From: Reticulitermes speratus
Lineage: Eukaryota > Arthropoda > Insecta > Blattodea > Rhinotermitidae
DNA length: 64,000 bases
Direction of reading: 5' to 3'
NCBI GenBank assembly: GCA_021186555.1
Contig: JAJKFL010000006.1
Coordinates: 39,367,478-39,431,477 of the forward strand
Part shown: piece after piece, positions 56,701-64,000 of the stretch
How the letters are laid out: every line of letters starts with the position of its first letter
How positions within the stretch are numbered: the stretch's first letter is position 1
The notes under the pieces: generated by a model
What the model was told of the DNA's origin: nothing
What the model saw: only the letters and a program-made list of their open reading frames with translations
The model's database searches: none
Position numbers and translations under genes: made by a program

Positions 56701-58284
56701 TGACACGGATTTAACAAATAACACCCCAAAAGCGTTATGAAACACTACCGAATATTACCAATAAGTACGGTATCCACAGTGGTTAAAAAAGTGTGTAGGT
56801 ATTGCGGTTCAGCTTTTGGATGCTTTTCGAATCCTCATTCCCAATTTTATGTTCTTTGTAATTACACGAGTCAGCCTGAATTTCTTCAATTCTGTATCAA
56901 TCAGTCTATAATTTTATAGCAATTATTTAAGTGTTTTGATATTTATACGTAAAGCACCCATAGCTCGAACGAAGAGGGCTTCATCTATGATTAAAATAAT
57001 ATAAAAATGCCTATGTATTGCGATGTTGCCCTGTTTTGTGTCAAAATAGCCCCTTTAACTGAACGATTTAATTGTAATTAAAAATAGGACGCAGTCTTTC
57101 AAATTGGGGTGCCATAAAATGAAAAAAAAAACACACACACAACGCTATTTCAGCAGTATTTGATAGAAGTTTAGTTAGTGTGTTTGTAATTCTGCTGATC
57201 AAGGGAAATTTTATGGGAGTTCTTATGAAGATCGAGTGTAAATATCAGGAACTTTGAGCCAAACAAAACATAATCACGATAAACACATACAGGGTGTATA
57301 AATTGTAGTACTTTGAAGTTTCCCCTGCCGATTACATTACAAACTGTCATCAAAAGGTGCGCCCTAAAGTGTAATTAACACCAAACACAGTTCCTGGCTG
57401 CACACAGGCCTACAAGGACTGGAAAAAACTGCGATCCCTCTGTGCGGTATTTCTGAGAATTAAAGTTTATGTTGAAAAGTAATACACGTGTAATTGTACA
57501 GTAAGCCGACTTACAAACTATTCAGTCACGTCGGGATCATCATTCATAAACAGAAATGGTAATACTGTTTAGAGCCACATGATCCTCAGAAGAGAAAGGT
57601 ATCTGCTATCTTTTAGAAGAAAATCAGCACCTGATTTTTAAATATTTGTACCTGCCAATAATAGATTCTTCTGTCTGAACCAACTGCTCTGAAGCACGTG
57701 TAACCAACTTGTACCCTCATGACATATTTGACTCTTCACAATGGGACATTTTATACATTTGTAGAAAGGGCTTAAATATATCTTGACAGATTTCTTTGCA
57801 AAAGTTTTCAGTGTATAGAATAACAGTGTTTTGTAATATGAAGTTTCAATTAAGTGGCCATTGACAAGGGTGAATGAAGTTTCACTCTGAGACCGAAGGA
57901 CATTTCTAATTAGCAAGTTCGGAAACGCTGGTTCAGGCGTGGAGGCCAGAAAAAAATTAAATATCCTGATTGTTAACATTTCATCAGTAAAATGCAGGAA
58001 GAAAATATAATTCAAGTACAGTTATTAAAAACCACTGAAATTTGACAAAAAATTACAATTTCAAACGACACAAACAAATCAACATTACGATCAGATTAAA
58101 TTCTAGAATCGCTGCAAACTTCAGTTCTAAATCTTCCTTCTTCTCACGTGCCGCAAGCTACAATAACGTAATGTAAAATAAATAAAACTACAATTTAAAA
58201 AGTGATTAAGAAAATTTTTCTGTTTAAAAAGTGGAAAAAATTACAAAATGAAGTGCATCGTAATTTGTGAAGTTCCACTCTTTA

Positions 58285-58321
<37 letters not shown>

Positions 58322-58353
58322 TGACTGAGCTATCCCTGCTTCCCTAGGCGTAA
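56701..58353. other. unannotated AT-rich sequence
   Basis: (TTA)n microsatellite at 58282-58320. A minus frame at 57638-58015 (125 codons) has no recognisable domain. Confidence 0.45.
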
Positions 58354-58560
58354 TTGAGAATTCGATATAAAAATTATGTCAATGGAAGTCGGTGCAAGGC
58401 TGTACACTGCTCAACAAGGCGTAATCCTATCCCACTGCCAGGAGGGAACAAAATTCCCTATGAGAACTTGAGACTCGCTGAGCTAATTGAGGAGCTGTAC
58501 ACGTTTTGTGGAGCCCGAACATTTGTTACCATCTCCACAAGGGCCTCTCCCATCTCGTAA
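58354..58560 (+). other. short open frame, unrecognised
   Basis: 68 codons with protein-like composition in its second half (IPYENLRLAELIEELYTFCG). No splice signals that I trust, no repeat similarity, no known family. Listed only because it is less repetitive than neighbouring frames; it may be chance. Confidence 0.15.
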
Positions 58561-58633
58561 CATAATTCAGAAGAAAGGTACAAGCTTATTTCTGCTGGAG
58601 TGCCTTAGACACTTCAGCGTGCCTATGGCCGCT

Positions 58634-60180
58634 GTACAGTTCTGTAAACACTTTGTGCACCAGACAGTTTACAGTTCTGTAAACACTTTGTGCACCAGAC
58701 AGTGTACAGTTCTGTAAACACTTTGTGCACCAGACAGTGTACAGTTCTGTAAACACTTTGTGCACCAGACAGTGTACAGTTCTGTAAACACTTTGTGCAC
58801 CAGACAGTGTACATTTTTGTAAACACTTTGTGCACCAGACAGTTTACAGTTCTGTAAACACTTTGTGCACCAGACAGTGTACAGTTCTGTAAACACTTTG
58901 TGCACCAGACAGTGTACATTTCTGTAAACACTTTGTGCACCAGACAGTGTACATTTCTGTAAACACTTTGTGCACCAGACAGTGTACAGTTCTGTAAACA
59001 CTTTGTGCACCAGACAGTGTACAGTTCTGTAAACACTTTGTGCACACAGACAGTGTACAGTTCTGTAAACACTTTGTGCACACAGACAGTGTACAGTTCT
59101 GTAAACACTTTGTGCACCAGACAGTGTACAGTTCTGTAAACACTTTGTGCACCAGACAGTGTACAGTTCTGTAAACACTTTGTGCACCAGACAGTGTACA
59201 TTTCTGTAAACACTTTGTGCACCAGACAGTGTACATTTCTGTAAACACTTTGTGCACCAGACAGTGTACAGTTCTGTAAACACTTTGTGCACCAGACAGT
59301 GTACAGTTCTGTAAACACTTTGTGCACCAGACAGTGTACAGTTCTGTAAACACTTTGTGCACTAGACAGTGTACATTTCTGTAAACACTTTGTGCACCAG
59401 ACAGTGTACAGTTCTGTAAACACTTTGTGCACCAGACAGTGTACAGTTCTGTAAACACTTTGTGCACCAGACAGTGTACAGTTCTGTAAACACTTTGTGC
59501 ACCAGACAGTGTACAGTTCTGTAAACACTTTGTGCACCAGACAGTGTACAGTTCTGTAAACACTTTGTGCCCCAGACAGTGTACAGTTCTGTAAACACTT
59601 TGTGCACCAGGCAGTGTACATTTCTGTAAACACTTTGTGCACCAGACAGTGTACAGTTCTGTAAACACTTTGTGCACCAGACAGTGTACAGTTCTGTAAA
59701 CACTTTGTGCACCAGACAGTGTACAGTTCTGTAAACACTTTGTGCACCAGATAGTGTACAGTTCTGTAAACACTTTGTGCACCAGACAGTGTACAGTTCT
59801 GTAAACACTTTGTGCACCAGACAGTGTACAGTTCTGTAAACACTTTGTGCACCAGACAGTGTACAGTTCTGTAAACACTTTGTGCACCAGACAGTGTACA
59901 GTTCTGTAAACACTTTGTGCACCAGGCAGTGTACATTTCTGTAAACACTTTGTGCACCAGACAGTGTACAGTTCTGTAAACACTTTGTGCACCAGACAGT
60001 GTACAGTTCTGTAAACACTTTGTGCACCAGACAGTGTACAGTTCTGTAAACACTTTGTGCACCAGACAGTGTACAGTTCTGTAAACACTTTGTGCACCAG
60101 ACAGTGTACAGTTCTGTAAACACTTTGTGCACCAGGCAGTGTACATTTCTGTAAACACTTTGTGCACCAGACAGTGTACA
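58634..60180. repeat. 35 bp minisatellite, about 44 copies
   Basis: The unit is CAGTGTACAGTTCTGTAAAC plus ACTTTGTGCACCAGA. Variants include TACATTTCTG for TACAGTTCTG and CACACAGAC for CACCAGAC. The variants recur in pairs, suggesting duplication of blocks. AGTGTACAG and CTGTAAACACT form an imperfect dyad in each unit. Three units make 35 codons, and all three minus frames are open for up to 514 codons (HKVFTELYTVWCTKCLQNC repeats). No unique coding sequence adjoins, so I do not call a gene. Confidence 0.98.
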
Positions 60181-60559
60181 CGGACACAACGAACTGGCGA
60201 TTAAGTTATATACACGTTGCCTGCAGGACACGCCCCCTGGAAATTTGGAAAAAAAAAATATTTACAGAAAGATTAATTCATAAAACCGACATATAACACA
60301 AGTATATTTATTGTGTAAAAACACCCCCCCCCCCAAAAAAAAAGAAAACACCATCAGGCTTTGTATAAAAACATAAAAAGAAAGCGAAAATGTGAATCTT
60401 ACATATATTTTTAAAATGAGGTCTCACAAGTCTTTACAATTGTTAATTATATTGTAAATATTGTTATACAATAAATATAATTGTGTTTGAAGGTTTTATT
60501 AATTAATTTGTCTTTTTAAAACACGAAGCGTTGTCCTTTATCAAAATAGTTTACTGTAA
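60181..60559. other. unannotated AT-rich sequence
   Basis: A C9A9 homopolymer junction lies near 60325-60343. Nothing else seen. Confidence 0.5.
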
Positions 60560-60960
60560 GTTACTTACGCAATGCTGAATCCCGGAGGAAGTGATGGGAG
60601 ACTGAAGAAATTTGTTTAATTAGGAGCTTCATAATTTGTAATCCTCAAATCAAGGGGGGATGTTACGTGTGGTATATGTAGCACGCATGAGAGGGAAGAG
60701 AAACCATACAAAACTTTTGTCACAAAACTTTAAAGACGAAGACCACTTACACGATTTAAGCTTAGACGGGAAGATAATATTAAAGTTGGTCTGAAAGGAA
60801 TATGTTACAAGTGCGTTGATTGGATCCATCTGGCTCAGAATAAAAAAGCATCTGCGTCTTGTGAACACGGTAATTAACCTTCGGGTTTCATGCAATTCTA
60901 AGAGTTTCTAAGTTGTGCAGCTATTGCCTTCTCAAGAATGACTCTGCTCCTTAAAATTAA
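60560..60960 (+). mobile_element. LINE 3' end (GRPRRRW family), heavily decayed
   Basis: Colinear with 21470-21860 but with many changes: GAAGTGATGGGAGACTGAAG, GTATATGTAGCACGCATGAG, AGACGGGAAGATAATATTAA, TGGATCCATCTGGCTCAG, GTAATTAACCTTCGGGTTTC and TTCTCAAGAATGACTCTGCT. No open frame left. Confidence 0.75.
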
Positions 60961-61159
60961 TCCAGTTGAAAATTCTAAGAAAGCTTACAGTAATAAGGGC
61001 AAATTTTATTCATTTACATTTTTTGAATTCATTTTCGCAAACTCCGTATAAAGAAACAAGCAAATTCACAATGGAACTTATTTAGGGTGAGGCGCTGTTT
61101 GGGGATGCGATCGGAGTTAGCAGTGTCATGTCACTGGAGGCAGTTATAAAACACTGCAT
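60961..61159. other. unannotated sequence
   Basis: Nothing recognised. Confidence 0.5.
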
Positions 61160-61720
61160 TTTTAGGCGCGATCGCAAAATTGCCTGCCTGTCTGGCTGTC
61201 TGTCAGACCGCATGGCACAACTGGACGGATTTTCATGAAATTTGATATTTTAGCAATTTTCAAAAATCCGTCAAGATGATTGAAGTTTCATTAAAATTTG
61301 ACAAGAATAACGGGTACTTGACATGATCGCTTATGTACATTCGTGATAATATCTCTCTGAATTCTTCTTAGAATGAGAAATGTTTCAGATAAAAGTTGCA
61401 GAGAAAATCAAAACACACATTTTATGTTCAACAAATTTTTTCTCGACATCGTACCGTTTATGAGATAATGTGGAAAAATATGGTACAGTCAGACAGGCCA
61501 CAGATGACAATAAAACACTGTGCATATGCTTTGCGTGCTGGATAACAAAGGCTACATACACGCGCTCAGAATATGTAATGCTCACTGCTTTCCACGGTAA
61601 AAATGGTTACGGAAATGCACCTTAAGATTACGTTATACGTACATGGCTTCTCTTGTAATTTCTTGATAATCAATCTTAGGAATTTTTGAGTCGAGTGACT
61701 GAAGCACCATCTGATGTAAA
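61160..61720 (+). repeat. dispersed repeat DR1, uninterrupted copy
   Basis: TTTTTAGGCGCGATCGCAAA, CTGGACGGATTTTCATGAAA, TTTGACAAGAATAACGGGTA, GAAATGTTTCAGA, ACACATTTTATGTTCAACAA and TTTGCGTGCTGGATAACAAA match 48905-49720 in order. It supplies the empty site for the 115 bp insertion there. Confidence 0.85.
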
Positions 61721-61784
61721 GTCCTGAAATTATGTGCAACAGATCTTCGAAAACTGTGTTGCTATCTTAAGGTAAATGATAAAA

Positions 61785-61925
61785 AGGGTAAAGTTGTCCC
61801 TTTCAATGCCGCAAGGCCTATAGAGGGAGTAGAGTATAGCTCTACTAATTCTTAACCTCGGTGCTAGATGGAGGTTACTTAACGCCCCGGCCGTTTTATT
61901 GCAGGTAAAGAGACCCTGTTTCAAT
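61785..61925 (-). mobile_element. SINE-B copy 8 (3' part)
   Basis: On the minus strand: TTTACCTGCAATAAAACGGC, CGGGGCGTTAAGTAACCTCC, AGGTTAAGAATTAGTAGAGC and TACTCCCTC. Truncated at both ends. Confidence 0.65.
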
Positions 61926-62139
61926 CAATAAAACTTGTAACTCGTGTTCGGGAAGTCCCTAGGTTGCATACTGGCCGGGACGCCGATTAACACGTGTGAG
62001 ACTTTCCGTATGTCTCGCAGTTGCTCCGGGAACAAACCTGGATAGCACTTGATCAGACCATGGCCATTTCTTTCCGCGTCCCTTCCAGTTCATTATACGC
62101 TAATGGCTTTACATTCTACGCTATATAAGACTAACTCCA

Positions 62140-62640
62140 TGGAGCAGAATCCTGCATGAGAAGCTAATACTTCTTCAGCTAGTCAAGAAATTCCCCACAT
62201 TTTATGGAACCTGAAAGTTCATTACCGCTTTCAAAGTAACCTGCCATCTGACCCCAATCCAGTCCACGCTCCCAATCCCATTTCTTGAAGATCCATTTTA
62301 ATATTATCCTTCAATCTAAGCCTAGTTTTTCCAAGTGGTCTCTTTCCCTCAGATTTCCCCACCAAAATCCTGTATGCATTTCTCTTCTCCCACATACCTT
62401 CCACATGCACCGCCCATCTCATTGTTCTTCATTTGATCACCCGAATAATACTGGGTCAAGAGTACAGTTCATAAAGTTCCTCATTACTCATTATCCTACA
62501 GTCCCGTTATCTCGTCCCTCTTACTCCCAAATACCTTCCTCAGCATCCTATTTTCAAACACCCTCAGTCTGTGTTGCTCCCTCAATGTAAGCAACCAAGC
62601 TTTACAGCCATATCAAACATCAGGTAAAATTATATTTTAG
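62140..62640 (-). pseudogene. LINE 3' end (GRPRRRW family)
   Basis: Minus strand, about 62640 leftward: the EQHRLRVFENRMLRKVFGSK-like block, then MRWAVHVEGMWEKRNAYRIL, VGKSEGKRPLGKTRLRLKDN and IKMDLQEMGLGAWTGLGSD. The 3' UTR includes TCTCATGCAGGATTCTGCTC. Frameshifted; about the same length as the copy at 41450. Confidence 0.85.
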
Positions 62641-63524
62641 TTCTGTCAAAATTATAGTTCTGTTCCTGTAAGATCGCACAATAAACAAGTTCCCTATACA
62701 GCATTCACCGAATGCTCATGCTAAAGGAAGCGCCTTGTGTCCTCTGCGAGGCACGCAGTGAATCTTCGTATACAAAGTAGATTAATGTCTTCATCTACAT
62801 ACCGCTCTTACCAGAAAGACAGGCGAGCAAGATGTGGAAACCTTCCAAATAATGCACTTTCGGAAATCGGGGAGTAGTGGATAGAAAAGTACGTACTTTC
62901 ACTGTTTTAGTCTTAAAACGGCTAACATAATAACGGTGTATGAAATGTTTATGACTCTAATTACAACATGGCGAAGAGTTTACATCTGACTTACCATTAT
63001 AATAAATGTCTAGTTACAACAAACGGTGAGCAACTTACTGCTCGCACGTGTCAAGTCGCCATACAGTTCACGTGTAATATGCGTTTGACATGCAGACCTG
63101 ATGGCGAGGCTTGCGCCTGCCGTTGGTTGGTATATGGGCCTTAGTCCTTAAAATAAATTTGACATATAGTTGTACAGCGTACGTCAGCACTCACAGTCTC
63201 TGAATCTTGACTACAGTTTTACTAATATGAGTCTTAAAATTCTCCGAATAAATAGCACTTATTTTCGTAATCATCACTACCCAGCTGGACTTGCAACAAA
63301 AGACATTGTGTTTTCTGTGAGATAGTATTGAATTTTTTAAATCTCATTTAGTTTATTCCCTTGTTACACTAGTCAGCATCAACAGCTACATGCTTGTCAT
63401 CACAATATATCAAAAGCTAAAATTTAATAATAAATTCTATTTAATCCTGAATAGGTTTATCCTTCACAACTTCTTCAGTCCATCTTTCCAATACATAGTG
63501 GCATTTCTTCCACCTCTCATACAG
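62641..63524. other. unannotated sequence
   Basis: No gene or repeat recognised until the pyrimidine-rich stretch TTTCTTCCACCTCTCATACAG (63505-63524 region), which looks like a splice acceptor. Confidence 0.45.
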
Positions 63525-64000
63525 ACTAATGGTTATATCGCCAGATACTCGACAGAGAAAAAAAGGAGTGTATCAGTGGTTGGCAGCAAGCCATGATGAT
63601 GCTTTGCCCTTTGAGGACATCCGCTCGATGGTGTCACATTACCAACTTCCACCTTCTCGAAAATCAATGCAGAAAATTGAAGCCTATTTGAGAGTTGTGC
63701 GAGAATTTGTATGCTCTTGGGTTGAAACTCTTAAATCAAGTGTAAGAGTTTGTTGTAGAATAGCTTCTGGTGAACACTCTAAGGACCAGTGGTTGTTAAA
63801 TACAGGGCATACACAAAAGAATGGTGCGGTATCAAAAGTGAATAAAAAATGTAACTCTCACCTTACATGGGCACAACATACACCGTCAGCGGCGGCAACT
63901 GTCCAAGTTTCTCATTTGGTAATTACAATCCTTCAATGTGTGCACCCTGGGTCACACGACACACATCCACACGGTAATCAAACTCATCCCAGACCCGGTG
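63525..64000 (+). CDS. possible exon or open frame running off the window edge
   Basis: From ATG at 63529 one frame stays open for 157 codons to the window end (MVISPDTRQRKKGVYQW, then IRSMVSHYQLPPSRKSMQKI and AYLRVVREFVCSWVETLKSS). That is long for this AT-rich sequence. A plausible acceptor ends at 63524, and a possible donor (GTAAGAG) follows ...LKSS near 63740. In the alternative phase (phase 0 from 63525) the exon reads TNGYIARYSTEKKRSVSVVG and stops at 63596, which could be the C-terminus of the host membrane protein gene. I recognise no family in either reading. Confidence 0.25.

Noticed and set aside
7296..60180. Tandem arrays as CRISPR arrays
   Set aside because: Units are contiguous without unique spacers, and the DNA is animal; there are no cas-like genes.
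58623..60187. Minus-strand open frames of 514, 447, 289 and 207 codons
   Set aside because: Pure translation of the 35 bp tandem repeat. The unit is stop-free in all minus frames and its length is not a multiple of three, so every frame gives the same 35-residue cycle. No unique flanking coding sequence.

Overview
The window reads as animal, most probably insect, nuclear DNA that is almost entirely intron or intergenic sequence filled with mobile elements and minisatellites. There are no operons, no bacterial-type genes, no rRNA or true tRNA genes and no CRISPR array. The recurring LINE 3' end (LYGCETWS... LGRPRRRW... motif), the tRNA-derived SINEs and the long introns resemble what I know from blattodean (cockroach/termite) genomes. 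That assignment is an inference from remembered families, not a search.

Host gene: two short exons with good splice signals and matching phase lie on the + strand at 21185-21280 and 35192-35254. They encode parts of a multi-pass membrane protein and are separated by a 13.9 kb intron. Further exons are presumably outside the window. A possible exon or open frame runs off the right edge from about 63525.

Mobile elements, left to right: a tRNA-derived SINE family (SINE-A) has copies at 1.1 kb, 4.5-6.5 kb and 46.2 kb, each with 12-13 bp target duplications. A Tx1/L1-like LINE (4.7-6.4 kb, minus) is inserted inside the second copy. An internally deleted mariner lies at 15.3 kb. A possible LTR-element leader with a PBS-like site lies at 17.2 kb. 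A pogo-type MITE is at 18.9 kb. LINE 3' ends of one family occur at 18.3, 21.4, 24.7, 41.5, 54-56.4, 60.6 and 62.1 kb. A foldback-like structure at 24.9-28.1 kb carries two inverted copies of a MADF-domain first exon. A pogo/Tigger-type transposase remnant lies at 31.2-34.0 kb. A hAT MITE is at 35.5 kb, a piggyBac-type MITE at 46.7 kb and a Harbinger-like element at 49.9-51.4 kb. A second SINE family (SINE-B) is scattered throughout.

Tandem arrays: eleven minisatellites with units of 17, 30, 34, 35, 42, 44/45, 54, 55, 59, 80 and about 29 bp. The largest is about 44 copies of a 35 bp unit at 58.6-60.2 kb. Long reading frames in these arrays are products of the repeats, not genes.

Most interesting signal: at least eight short elements carry a CTGANGA-hairpin-GAAAC core that looks like a hammerhead ribozyme. 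Three of them also have a complementary stem I and a cleavable NUH triplet. The elements occur as roughly 115 bp monomers or as roughly 205-220 bp head-to-head palindromes. Several are flanked by 11-15 bp target duplications, which suggests a retroposed ribozyme-bearing element (Penelope-like or retrozyme-like).
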